Assembly (NCBI RefSeq): GCF_003479425.1
Contig: NZ_QUHC01000002.1
Location: forward strand, 631,033-695,032
Source: Odoribacter sp. AF15-53
GTDB lineage: Bacteria; Bacteroidota; Bacteroidia; Bacteroidales; Marinifilaceae
Direction of reading: 5' to 3'
DNA: 64,000 bases
Positions 54,883 through 64,000 of the stretch are shown here, piece after piece (the stretch's first letter is position 1; each line of letters starts with the position of its first letter). A model generated the notes under the pieces. That model made no database searches and was not told the origin of the DNA. It was given only the letters and a program-made list of their open reading frames with translations. A program made the position numbers and the translations under genes.

Positions 54883-57585
54883 TCACTTCACCCAATCATA
54901 CTTTTGATCGAAACCTCGCTCATTAGCATGAATTCCTTCTTTCATCCAACGAGGCTCCGGACTTCCTTTCAGGTAATGGTCAAAAAACTGTTTCATCCGT
55001 ATCGTCCAATCCGCCTCTGCCGCTTTATTATATAAGAAATGGCGTTCTCCCTTGTAATTCAGTAGCCAAGCGGGTTTCTGCAAACGTCGCATGGCAAGAA
55101 ACAAATTCAACCCCTCGGAATAGGGAACAGCCTCATCCTTGTCACAATGAAATATCAACAGGGGGGTCTGTATTTTATCTGCATTTAGAATGGGGGAATG
55201 GCGAAGATACATCTCTTTGTCTTCCCATAGGGATTTACCCAAACGACTCTGCGTTTCCTCGTACATGAACATCCGGGGCATCCCGCTACCCGTACGAATA
55301 CCGGTATACGCGGAGATCATGCTAGATACGGCAGCTCCCGGACTGGCACAAGCAAACATATTCGTCCGGGTGACCAGGTAAGCGACTTGATAACCGGACC
55401 AGCTATGCCCTTGTATGCCGATACGGTCCTTATCGGCAATACCGTTGTCAATAAGCCATTGTGTGCCGCTGACCACGGCATCATAACAACTTTCACCGGG
55501 AGAGCCCACGGTAAAATGTATATCCGGCATAAACACGACATACCCGTTACTGACGTAAGAAATAACATTCAGCATCCCACTACTCCAAGTGGGTACGACA
55601 TATCCATGCAAACCCTCGGTATGTGTCTCGTAAAAGTTCACGATGACGGGATAGCGTTTGTTCGGATCATAATTCTCCGGTAAATAAAGCAACCCGGCAT
55701 TTTCTTTATCCTCGTAATTTATCCACTTGATTAATTTTACGGTTCCCCACGCATAATCCTTTTGTTGCGGGTTTACATCCGTTATCCGCACAGGACGGGT
55801 AAAGGTCAAATCACTCCACCATAAATCACGGGATTCGGTATAACTCTGCCGGGAAAAAATACAATATTTCTCGTTATCGGATCGTTGGTTTATTGAAATA
55901 GAATAAGCACCTTCTATCAATTTCTTTATTTTCCCGTTAGGCAAAAACCGATAAATCCCTTCGTCCCGATTATCCAAATTCACGGAAGTCATTAAAAAAC
56001 CATTTTTCAGATCAATAATCTTATCATCGTAATCATTTTTCAACCGACGGAACTGCCGACTCGTGGCTCGCCCATATCCATTCGTCAATGAATAGACCTT
56101 TTCCTGGCCAGACAGGTCAACCACCCACATATCATAACGATCATACAGGACGACATGATTCCCGTCTTTCGTCCATCCGGCAATGCCATAAGCATCGGCA
56201 GGCTTGGGAAGGTCGTGCCATTCATTATAGACGGGATAACCTATTTCCCCAGAGATATTCACCCGTTCACGGGTTTCCGGATCAATTTTATACCAGGTCT
56301 TTCCCAGCGCATCGTACCACAAAGCATACTTGCCATTCGGACTCCATACCGGTTCCACATAAGCATTCTGCTCGAAGAGTACCGTTTCACCCGTGTTCAG
56401 ATTAACCAAGTAAATATCCGCATTAATATCGCTCTTCCAGTCGGCAAAACGCTTATAGGGAGTTCTATCCAAGGTAAAAGCATAATCGCACCGGTCACTC
56501 TCCGGCAAAATCAACTTTTCCATTTTTTGATTTGTTACCCGGCAGCACGTCTTCGTATCGAGATTATAAGCAAATTTCACGTTACTCGTTCTGTAATTAC
56601 CACTTCGCTGTTGAAGAGAAGAAACCTCGTCATCCCAAGTCCATAATTCCAACTCGAAGCGGGTATCTTTCTTCCCTTGCTTTTTCGTCGGTTCCCAGTA
56701 CAAAGTATCGACATCCAGAATAATCCGGTTCCCGTTATCAGACAACCGATAAGCCCGACCTCGCCATGTATAGTTTTCGGGAAATTGTACCTGTTCCCAA
56801 TCCACTAAAAATCGGCACTCTCCTTCCGGCAAAGAAAAAGAATAAAGCAGGTTCGGATTTTTGCTTATCGAAGAATCAGACGCAACGGTAAAAGTTCCCT
56901 GCATTTGGTGAGGCAATAACGAATAATCTTTTAATATCTTCTCCCTATCCGAAAAAATAACGACGGGATCCCCTCGCAACGAACGGTAGCACAAAGACTT
57001 GTACTCCCCATGATTCTTGATATAAACCATGGCTTTATGCCCTTTCAACAAAGTACAATTCTCGACACTATCCATCACGATGGAATCATTCGTCCCGATG
57101 TTCCGAACAACCCATCTTTTCATGTCCGGCTGTTCTTTATCTATCGGATAAGAATAAGTAATTAATTCTGATGTATTGTATTCCTTGAAATCATATTTTC
57201 TGTCCCAATAAATCTTTTTCATATCACGTAAACGCAACAAGAACGTCGAATCGCGAACACAGGAGTCCGTTTCAGAAGCCGCCACCGTGTAACGCAACCA
57301 TTTCCCGTTTGCGAAAAAGGTAGGTCGAACGATATGTTCAAGCGCTACTTTTGTTTTTTTCTCCGGATGGTACAAATAGGTCACCGGGGGTAACGTGTCA
57401 TAGCGGGAATCGATATGAACAAATCGGTATGTCACCCATTTCCCGTCATCCGAGATATTGGGAGCATCCACTCTTCGCCATAGTTTATATGCAGCCGTGT
57501 CCAAAGCCCTCTTTTGGGCAAGTCCGATTTCCCCGCCGAAAAGAATCGACAGGAAAATCATTCCGTATTTAATTAATTTCATCAT
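54883..57585 (-). CDS. S9-family prolyl oligopeptidase-like peptidase (divergent)
   Basis: The 900-residue secreted enzyme has a signal peptide, a beta-propeller region (about 40-620) and a C-terminal alpha/beta-hydrolase domain. Catalytic Ser728 is in IGIQGHSWSGYQVAY (GxSxG), and likely Asp/His in HCDKDEAVP and GERHFLY. It is longer and more divergent than the two downstream-in-sequence paralogues. It probably cleaves peptides outside the cell or in the periplasm after a proline or acylated residue. The gene is 30 bp after the next S9 gene. Confidence 0.88.
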   Translation of the reverse strand: MMKLIKYGMIFLSILFGGEIGLAQKRALDTAAYKLWRRVDAPNISDDGKWVTYRFVHIDSRYDTLPPVTYLYHPEKKTKVALEHIVRPTFFANGKWLRYTVAASETDSCVRDSTFLLRLRDMKKIYWDRKYDFKEYNTSELITYSYPIDKEQPDMKRWVVRNIGTNDSIVMDSVENCTLLKGHKAMVYIKNHGEYKSLCYRSLRGDPVVIFSDREKILKDYSLLPHQMQGTFTVASDSSISKNPNLLYSFSLPEGECRFLVDWEQVQFPENYTWRGRAYRLSDNGNRIILDVDTLYWEPTKKQGKKDTRFELELWTWDDEVSSLQQRSGNYRTSNVKFAYNLDTKTCCRVTNQKMEKLILPESDRCDYAFTLDRTPYKRFADWKSDINADIYLVNLNTGETVLFEQNAYVEPVWSPNGKYALWYDALGKTWYKIDPETRERVNISGEIGYPVYNEWHDLPKPADAYGIAGWTKDGNHVVLYDRYDMWVVDLSGQEKVYSLTNGYGRATSRQFRRLKNDYDDKIIDLKNGFLMTSVNLDNRDEGIYRFLPNGKIKKLIEGAYSISINQRSDNEKYCIFSRQSYTESRDLWWSDLTFTRPVRITDVNPQQKDYAWGTVKLIKWINYEDKENAGLLYLPENYDPNKRYPVIVNFYETHTEGLHGYVVPTWSSGMLNVISYVSNGYVVFMPDIHFTVGSPGESCYDAVVSGTQWLIDNGIADKDRIGIQGHSWSGYQVAYLVTRTNMFACASPGAAVSSMISAYTGIRTGSGMPRMFMYEETQSRLGKSLWEDKEMYLRHSPILNADKIQTPLLIFHCDKDEAVPYSEGLNLFLAMRRLQKPAWLLNYKGERHFLYNKAAEADWTIRMKQFFDHYLKGSPEPRWMKEGIHANERGFDQKYDWVK

Positions 57586-57615
57586 GATAAATTTAATATC
57601 CCATACTTTAGGAAT

Positions 57616-59940
57616 TTATCTCTTCATAAAGTAATCCAAGTCTGTCTGATAGTCCGCAGAGGAGTCCCCTAAAAGCAAACGAGCAAAATGGTGCCACAGC
57701 TTCCGTTCATAAAAGTCTTCCGCTATCTTCCCGTACCCGTGTGTACTACCGGGCAACACCAGCATATCAAAATTCTTTCCCGCCTTAATCAAAGCATTCG
57801 CCATTTTCATGGTATGTGCCGGATGGACGGTCTGATCCATATCACCCGTCACAAGCAACAAGCCGCCTTTATAGTTTTTTGCCAAATCCATATTTGTTTT
57901 ACTCGATGTATGGTACGTGATCTCTTCATGTTCATTACCTAAAGAGTCTTTCACCATTTTCTTTCGTTCCTGCACTCCAAAATGAATCTCGACCCATCCT
58001 TTGTTATACATATTGTTATCATGATTCCCGGCAGAAGCTACTGCTGCCGAGTAGAACTCCGGATAAGTACAAATCGCAGCCGCAGCCATAAACCCTCCCC
58101 CGGAATGACCGTAAATACCCACTTTTTTCTTATTTATAAAAGCATAACGATCCGCTAACTGTTCTATTACATATTTGTCGTCAGCCAAGGGATAATCACG
58201 TTGATTTCCATACCCGAAAGCATGATAATATTTCCCCCGCATCGGAGAGCATCCCCGGTGTCCCACGGTAATAACGATGAAGCCCAACTGTGCCAAACGG
58301 GTATTCAAGGCATCATTGATCGTGAAACGAGTGGGAACATATTCAAAGAACGGACCGGGGTATACGCAAGAAATAATCGGGTAAGATTTCGTAGAATCAA
58401 AATCAGCAGGTTTCCACATCACCCCGTACAGATCGGTAACCCCGTCAGCTGCTTTCACCGAAAAACGCTCCGGGGCTTTCCATCCCATCTCATACAAACG
58501 ATGCAAGTCAGGTTCTTCCAGTGTCATGATCACTTTCCCTTTCCGGTTACGAACAACATTCCGAGGTTTCATATCTACCCGGGAATATCCATCCACGTAA
58601 TAATCGTTGGAGGGAGAAATCGCCACATTATGCGTAGCATTTTCCGGGCTCAGGCAAACCAATTTATTCTCTTTGTCCAAATCTGCCCGGTATAAAATAT
58701 AGTAATAAGGATCCACTCCTTCTTTACGCCCATATCCATAAAAATATATCTGCCGGCGAAGGGTATCCACTTTAAGTAGGGGACTAGTAACCCAATCTCC
58801 CGAGGTAACTTGATTTTTCAGATTCCCATCTTTATCATACAAATAATAATGTCCCCAACCGCTACGTTCCGAGCGAAACAATATCTCTTCGCCATCATTG
58901 AGAAAAGTGATACTTCTCATCTGATAATCCAAATAAGGTTTGTTTTCCTCGTGAATAAGCGATTTCACTTCTCCGGTTTCTACATTGACCATACAGATAT
59001 CCGCTTCATCCCACGTGCGTTTGTACCTCTGAAGATAAAGACGTTTGCCATCGTTACTATTATAAACGATGTCCACGTATTGATCTGCCCAGCGGGTGAT
59101 ATCAATCTCTCGAACCTCCCGTGATTCCGCATCCCCGATAAGCAGAGTATATTGAATCACATTTTTATCTCCCGCCATTTCATATTTGTACGTTACTAAT
59201 TTCGGACGAGGTTGCGCAAGTACATCCACCAGCCACATATCATTCACCTTCCGGGAATCCTCCCGCAATGCATAAAACTTGTTCCCTTTTTTAAACCATT
59301 TGGCATTACACAAGAAACGCCCGTCCAGTTCCCCTTCATCCTCCCGGTTAAAAGAATAATTTTTCATCCCGTCGAATGTCAGTTGCACTTCTGTTGTATC
59401 CTTGCCTTTTAACGGATTACCGACAAGATACAGATTATGGTGTTTGGCAAATAACATATAAGTACTATCCGGAGAATAGTACATCCAATAAGGATCCGAG
59501 CCAGTCGGTTTTTCACCCTCCCAAGGTTTCAATTCTTTTGTACGAATATTATAGATATAATTCTGACTATCAAAATAGAATCGAAATGTTTCCTTATCCA
59601 AAAATTTCAACTCGATATCCAAATCCTTGTAGTTATACGGCTTTTTGGTAATCTCACTTATTTTAGATACTAATTCAACATTATCGAACAATAATTTCTT
59701 AATCTTCCGCTTGGGATTCACCCAGTAATAATTTTTACCCTCTTCCGTGCGAAAAGAATAATAAAAACAATCTATCCCTTTAATAAAATTCGGTCTTATC
59801 GATAATGTATTCTTCGTTATCGGAGCTTGCGTGATTTCCCGCATACGTTCCGCCAACTCGTAATTTGCTTTCTGTTGCGCAAATCCCGTAACACAAAAAA
59901 CAATTAAAAATAAAACTATCAGCAATTTATTTATTTTCAT
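57616..59940 (-). CDS. S9-family peptidase (DPP IV-like)
   Basis: The 774-residue enzyme has a signal peptide (about 21 residues, ending FAQ), an eight-bladed-propeller-like N-terminal part, and a hydrolase domain with catalytic Ser613 in GIYGHSGGGFMAA, Asp in VTGDMDQTVHP and His in LPGSTHGYG. The pattern fits the dipeptidyl-peptidase IV kind. It is clearly a paralogue of the next gene (YGHRGCSPMRGKYYH / GHRGGSPLRGKFYH). The intergenic gaps of 5 and 30 bp put it in one operon with its neighbours. Confidence 0.92.
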   Translation of the reverse strand: MKINKLLIVLFLIVFCVTGFAQQKANYELAERMREITQAPITKNTLSIRPNFIKGIDCFYYSFRTEEGKNYYWVNPKRKIKKLLFDNVELVSKISEITKKPYNYKDLDIELKFLDKETFRFYFDSQNYIYNIRTKELKPWEGEKPTGSDPYWMYYSPDSTYMLFAKHHNLYLVGNPLKGKDTTEVQLTFDGMKNYSFNREDEGELDGRFLCNAKWFKKGNKFYALREDSRKVNDMWLVDVLAQPRPKLVTYKYEMAGDKNVIQYTLLIGDAESREVREIDITRWADQYVDIVYNSNDGKRLYLQRYKRTWDEADICMVNVETGEVKSLIHEENKPYLDYQMRSITFLNDGEEILFRSERSGWGHYYLYDKDGNLKNQVTSGDWVTSPLLKVDTLRRQIYFYGYGRKEGVDPYYYILYRADLDKENKLVCLSPENATHNVAISPSNDYYVDGYSRVDMKPRNVVRNRKGKVIMTLEEPDLHRLYEMGWKAPERFSVKAADGVTDLYGVMWKPADFDSTKSYPIISCVYPGPFFEYVPTRFTINDALNTRLAQLGFIVITVGHRGCSPMRGKYYHAFGYGNQRDYPLADDKYVIEQLADRYAFINKKKVGIYGHSGGGFMAAAAICTYPEFYSAAVASAGNHDNNMYNKGWVEIHFGVQERKKMVKDSLGNEHEEITYHTSSKTNMDLAKNYKGGLLLVTGDMDQTVHPAHTMKMANALIKAGKNFDMLVLPGSTHGYGKIAEDFYERKLWHHFARLLLGDSSADYQTDLDYFMKR

Positions 59941-59945
59941 ACCCT

Positions 59946-62264
59946 CTATTTTTCAATTGTACTTTCATAATCAGCAGATGAATCACCCAGTAAATATTTT
60001 GCAAAATGAGCCCACAACTTTCGTTCAAAGAAAGCATCGGCATCTCCTTGGAAACCATGCCCGTTTCCGGGTAACACGATCATATCAAAATTTTTCTTTG
60101 CTTTGATTAAGGCGTCAACCATTCGCAAAGTATTCGCAGGATGCACATTTTTATCCATATCGCCCGTGACTAATAGCAAATGTCCTTTCAAACGTTTCGC
60201 CAATTCCATGTTTGTCGGCACTTTACAAGAATAGGAATATACCGTACTGTCCTTCCCGTCTTTACCTTTCACGGTATCGACAGACTCACGAACACCATGA
60301 TAGATTTCAGACCATCCCCGGTTAAATATATTATTATCATGATTTCCCGCGGAAGACACGGCTGCCGTGTAGAAATCAGGATAAGTACAAATTGCAGCCG
60401 TCGACATGAATCCACCCCCGGAATGCCCAAAAATCCCGACCTTGGTAATATCGATATAAGAATAACGATCAGCCAATTGTTCTATGACATACTTATCGTC
60501 AGCCAAAGGATAATCCCGCAAATTACCATACCCATACCGATGATAAAATTTCCCGCGTAACGGACTCCCACCCCGATGTCCCACCGCCATCACGATAAAA
60601 CCAAGTTGTGCCAACCTCATGTTATAACTGTCATTTAGCTGGAATGAGGTATTCACGTACTCGAAAAATGGACCGGGATACACGGAGGAAATAATCGGGT
60701 ATTTCTTGTTCGGATCAAAATCTGCGGGTTTCCACATAATACCATATAAATCTGTTATTCCGTCAGCCGCTTTCACAGTAAAGCGTTCCGGGGCACGCCA
60801 TCCCATCTCCCGCAAACGCCGGGTATCCGGTTTTGCCAATTCCATAATTACTTTTCCCTGATTACTTTTCAATACAATTTTAGGTTCCATATCTACCCGT
60901 GAGTAAGTGTCCACAAAATAACGCCGGGTGGACAGAAATGCAGTACTGTGCTGGGCGTTCTCCGGTGTCAACAGCGTAACTCCCTCCCTGTCTATGTGAG
61001 CCTTATAAAGTATGTAATAATAAGGGTCTACCTCTTTTTCCCGACCATATCCATACAAATAGAGCGTGCGACCCACGGTATCGATAGCGGCTATTTGCCC
61101 GGCGACCCACGGACCGGAGGTAATCACGTTTTTCAGACGCCCTTCTCCGTCATAGTGATAATAATGTCCCCACCCTGTTCTTTCGGAACGAAACAGAATA
61201 TCTTTTCCATCATTCAATATGACGGTATTCTGCATATGATAATCCCGATAGGGCTTATCGACTTCATGTATTAATTCTTTCACCTCCAAGGTTTCCGTGT
61301 TTACCACGCAAATATCTATTTCATCCCACGTACGTTTAAAACGCTGGAAGAAAAGCTTATCCCCTTTCTCCCCAGGTTGGATCACTTGAATATACTGATC
61401 CGTCCATTTATCGGCAGGGACCCGGTTGGCTGTTTTTTCCCCGGCATCAATAATCCACAGCTCGTACTGGCATAAATCTTTTTCGCCGGGCATCTCATAA
61501 CGATATTTCTCCAAAGTGGGACGCTTCATCAATGAATTTATCACGAACATATCCTGTAACTTACGGCTATCTTCCCGCACCACATAAATATGTCTGGAAT
61601 CTTTAAACCATCGGGCATTGGTTTCGGCTTCTCCCTCCTTATCATCCTCGGGGTCCCGTGCAAAAGAATAATACTTTTCTCCGTCAGTCGTCAACTGAAT
61701 CTCCGTGGTATCCATCCCTCTATTTTTATTTCCCCGCACATACAGATTATGATTTTTCGCGTACAATATGTATTTCCGGTCCGGCGAGAAAGTCATCCAG
61801 GAATATATAACTTCATTGTCTTCCTCTGAATTCTTCTTTTCTTCCAACGGCCGTACTTTTTTCGTCTTAAAATCAAACTCATAATGACCATCCATAGAGA
61901 AGGTCATCTTGGACAAATCTTTAGAAAACTCCATATCAGAAATCCTTAAATCTTTCTCATTATAAGCTTTGCGTGTGATCAAACTAACCCCTTGTGCTAT
62001 ATCCGTGGGATTAAAAAGCAACCGCTTCTCTCCTTTTGCCGGATCGACAAAATAGAAGTTTCTCCCCTCTTCCGTAACAAACTCAAACCAAAACTTGTCC
62101 GAATCATTGATTTGCCGGGGAAATATACCCATGCTGTATTTTCCTACCAAGCTACCAAATGAAACATTCCGTAATTTTTCTGCCAACTTATAATTTGCTT
62201 TTTGTTGGGCATATCCGCTCACAAACAATAATAGCAATGACAATAATACAAATACCCTTTTCAT
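59946..62264 (-). CDS. S9-family peptidase (DPP IV-like, paralogue)
   Basis: A 772-residue secreted peptidase with catalytic Ser615 in GIFGHSGGGFMSTAA, the acid in VTGDMDKNVHP and His in LPGNGHGF. I choose ATG at 62264 (MKRVFVLLSLLLLF), which gives a proper signal peptide; the longer frame from 62294 adds polar residues in front. It is about as long as its neighbour and similar throughout, so the two arose by duplication. It follows the PKD-like lipoprotein and probably digests peptides for the transport locus. Confidence 0.92.
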   Translation of the reverse strand: MKRVFVLLSLLLLFVSGYAQQKANYKLAEKLRNVSFGSLVGKYSMGIFPRQINDSDKFWFEFVTEEGRNFYFVDPAKGEKRLLFNPTDIAQGVSLITRKAYNEKDLRISDMEFSKDLSKMTFSMDGHYEFDFKTKKVRPLEEKKNSEEDNEVIYSWMTFSPDRKYILYAKNHNLYVRGNKNRGMDTTEIQLTTDGEKYYSFARDPEDDKEGEAETNARWFKDSRHIYVVREDSRKLQDMFVINSLMKRPTLEKYRYEMPGEKDLCQYELWIIDAGEKTANRVPADKWTDQYIQVIQPGEKGDKLFFQRFKRTWDEIDICVVNTETLEVKELIHEVDKPYRDYHMQNTVILNDGKDILFRSERTGWGHYYHYDGEGRLKNVITSGPWVAGQIAAIDTVGRTLYLYGYGREKEVDPYYYILYKAHIDREGVTLLTPENAQHSTAFLSTRRYFVDTYSRVDMEPKIVLKSNQGKVIMELAKPDTRRLREMGWRAPERFTVKAADGITDLYGIMWKPADFDPNKKYPIISSVYPGPFFEYVNTSFQLNDSYNMRLAQLGFIVMAVGHRGGSPLRGKFYHRYGYGNLRDYPLADDKYVIEQLADRYSYIDITKVGIFGHSGGGFMSTAAICTYPDFYTAAVSSAGNHDNNIFNRGWSEIYHGVRESVDTVKGKDGKDSTVYSYSCKVPTNMELAKRLKGHLLLVTGDMDKNVHPANTLRMVDALIKAKKNFDMIVLPGNGHGFQGDADAFFERKLWAHFAKYLLGDSSADYESTIEK

Positions 62265-62335
62265 ATCATCGATTGATTTACATACAATTAACAAACGATC
62301 TATTCTTTTTTTTTACACACAAAAGAAGACACGAA

Positions 62336-62350
62336 GGGAGCAAAGCTCCC
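62336..62350. other. Short hairpin between lipoprotein and peptidase genes
   Basis: GGGAGC (62336-62341), AAA, GCTCCC (62345-62350). No U tract follows at once on the minus strand, so it may modulate read-through or mRNA stability rather than terminate. Confidence 0.4.
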
Positions 62351-62378
62351 CCCGAAATCAATATACTAAAACAACATA

Positions 62379-64000
62379 TTAATACAAACCGCCAGCCCCC
62401 GGTCGACTTCCGCTACCAAATTTATACTTGATATCCACAATCTCCCCGAAACCGTCTTTATGATATATTTCCACTAACTCGGCAGTTTGTTCCGCATTAT
62501 CATATTTCACTTCAAAAACATACACATCCCCGGCCTTCAAAGCTACAGCCAAATGAGCGTTGAGAGTCTTGTAATACGTGTCATAATCTTTCACGGCAAG
62601 TCCGACAATCTCAGAATCAAATTCCGGGAGAGAAGTTAAATTAAAAATAAATTTATCCCAATAATTATAAATATTCAATTTATTACCGGAAGCTACCACT
62701 AATAACTCCTGCCAGGGCAGCAATGCAGCACATCGATAATCGTTCATAATGGAAGCGGGTAATTCCCCGTATTCACTCGACTCGACAACCATCTTATGCC
62801 CCGGTTTATAAGTATAATCCGCTCTATTGAGTTCATAACGATGCCAATAATAATTCCCGTTTTGGTGAAGGATTGAAAAATAGGCAGGAGGAGCATAATA
62901 TCCACCCGCTTCATTCGCCCAAGTATGGAACACGAACTCTCCTTCTACATTTTTAAATAAAAAAGGATGCTCATCTTGAGAGAGATTTACCAATTCCAAA
63001 TAAGAACCAACGTGATTTGCAGGTAATATTGTATAGCTATTATCATTAGAAGCGCATTCCCCATCGTCCATGATGCCGAAATAAGTATTGTTCTCGTCAA
63101 TTCCGACAATCAAGAAATTTCCATAGTTGTCGCCCTTGTAATACGGCAATAATGCTTTTACTTTCTTACCGTTCAAACTAGGATCTTTCAAATAAAATCC
63201 GGAATGCAAGTCAATAGCAACAAAGAGATTAGCCAAATAAATATAGTTGTCGGCATTTAACAGCCATTTCCCGTCATAACTCAATACGGCATCCACCGGG
63301 TCAAAATTATCCGGGACTCCATCAAAAAATTCATTCTTCGCATACCCCACCGGAGTCAAATTATTCCCATCCAATTCGACAGCCCCACTCTCCTGTAAAA
63401 CCATCACTTCATCCTCCACGGCGATTCCAGGTGCCGTGGGATAAATAAAATTCTCAATCAATTTACGAGGTCCCTGCCCTAAACCGGGCGCAACATTCAT
63501 CGCTTCTCCTACATAAACAATTGTATCCTTTGATTGCTCTTTTCCATCAACGACCACTGTTTTTGATTGTTTCTTAGATAAAATCAATGACAATTGCGAC
63601 TCGTTGCCAGCAGATTTTGACAGAATCATCCAGCCATTTTTCCATGGGGCTACAACCGCCACTTCAATTTCCTTGGAAAACGTAACGCCACTTTTATTAT
63701 CCGTTGCACAGAATAACAAGCTGAAATCACCCAACTGCTCTGCCGTATACGTGTAGTTCAATTGATCGCTCAACAAGGTCATTTTCTCTTCTTCCCCCAA
63801 ATACCAGGCATAGGAAGCATCCGGATTCAAAGTATCGATAGAAAAACGCACCTCGGGTTCAAACCTAATTTCTTCATCAGGATATAATGTATATTTATCC
63901 TTTACATTTTTCACTCCATCACGATTCCAATTTTCAAAATCATTTAAATCCTTATAATCGTAGTTACTCTTATCGTCCAAGCAACCCACCGTAAACAATA
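62379..64000 (-). CDS. PKD-like family lipoprotein, N-terminus cut by window end
   Basis: 540 codons are seen, and the signal peptide continues beyond the window; the visible residues LFTVGC form the lipobox (the apparent start codon at 63998 is a TTG inside it). LDDKSNYDYKDL after the Cys matches the protein at 17858-19471, as do a PKD-like beta domain and GWMILSKSAGNESQLSL opening the second half. It is the last surface component of a SusCD operon that lies mostly beyond the window, and it leads into three peptidase genes. Confidence 0.83.
   Translation of the reverse strand, partial: LFTVGCLDDKSNYDYKDLNDFENWNRDGVKNVKDKYTLYPDEEIRFEPEVRFSIDTLNPDASYAWYLGEEEKMTLLSDQLNYTYTAEQLGDFSLLFCATDNKSGVTFSKEIEVAVVAPWKNGWMILSKSAGNESQLSLILSKKQSKTVVVDGKEQSKDTIVYVGEAMNVAPGLGQGPRKLIENFIYPTAPGIAVEDEVMVLQESGAVELDGNNLTPVGYAKNEFFDGVPDNFDPVDAVLSYDGKWLLNADNYIYLANLFVAIDLHSGFYLKDPSLNGKKVKALLPYYKGDNYGNFLIVGIDENNTYFGIMDDGECASNDNSYTILPANHVGSYLELVNLSQDEHPFLFKNVEGEFVFHTWANEAGGYYAPPAYFSILHQNGNYYWHRYELNRADYTYKPGHKMVVESSEYGELPASIMNDYRCAALLPWQELLVVASGNKLNIYNYWDKFIFNLTSLPEFDSEIVGLAVKDYDTYYKTLNAHLAVALKAGDVYVFEVKYDNAEQTAELVEIYHKDGFGEIVDIKYKFGSGSRPGAGGLY

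Overview
The window looks like a chromosome segment of a gut-type Bacteroidales. The Odoribacteraceae (Butyricimonas/Odoribacter) are my best guess, made from gene content only. The evidence is SusC/SusD pairs with DUF4843 and PKD-like lipoproteins controlled by ECF sigma/FecR pairs, HU-CCDC81-type and DUF6266 proteins, and promoters of the Bacteroidetes type (TTTG, about 19-21 bp, TAnnTTTG). I read that promoter at nine places and used it to choose several start codons.

Layout. 1-14.5 kb is mostly housekeeping: two DUF6266 proteins (one cut by the window edge), OsmC/SDR, UPF0102, a glycogen-synthase-like protein, glmS, a symmetric inverted-repeat element, galE, an apparently leaderless HU-like gene, pssA, a GT9 glycosyltransferase, a large NtrY-like histidine kinase and rlmH. 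A CAT-anticodon tRNA at 14.66 kb is followed by a long GC-rich leader holding a small ORF interrupted by TGA, then an AAA+ (CbxX/CfqX type) ATPase with an unrecognised N-terminal half. 17.2-27.1 kb is a SusCD outer-membrane uptake locus with its own ECF sigma factor and FecR anti-sigma. 27.4-28.8 kb holds a TM2 protein, a DUF2752 protein and a HAD phosphatase.

29.2-53.7 kb is the centrepiece: a roughly 24.5-kb aryl-polyene/flexirubin-type pigment cluster, all on the + strand and mostly with overlapping or abutting genes. It encodes a tyrosine-ammonia-lyase-like starter enzyme, an acid-activating AMP ligase, two ACPs, three ketosynthases, a Cys-less chain-length-factor-like protein, a ketoreductase, two hotdog dehydratases, a thioesterase, an O-methyltransferase, two acyltransferases, a LolA-like carrier plus lipoprotein, a GT2-DUF2062 protein, a CrtI-like FAD oxidoreductase, a C45 hydrolase, and a 1290-residue protein fusing an MMPL exporter, a PlsC acyltransferase and a methyltransferase. 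No dialkylresorcinol genes (darA/darB) are seen in the window, so an aryl polyene on a lipid carrier is the simplest product guess. Two unrelated genes, a Fic AMPylase and an ORF6N protein, break the cluster into three segments. The ORF6N gene carries a near-perfect palindrome upstream and a matching palindrome inside its own coding sequence.

54.4-64 kb, on the minus strand, is the distal part of another SusCD-type locus: a PKD-like lipoprotein (cut by the window end), three S9-family peptidases in tandem and a small lipoprotein, which suggests a peptide-directed uptake system. All functional calls come from motifs and remembered family resemblance; nothing was searched.
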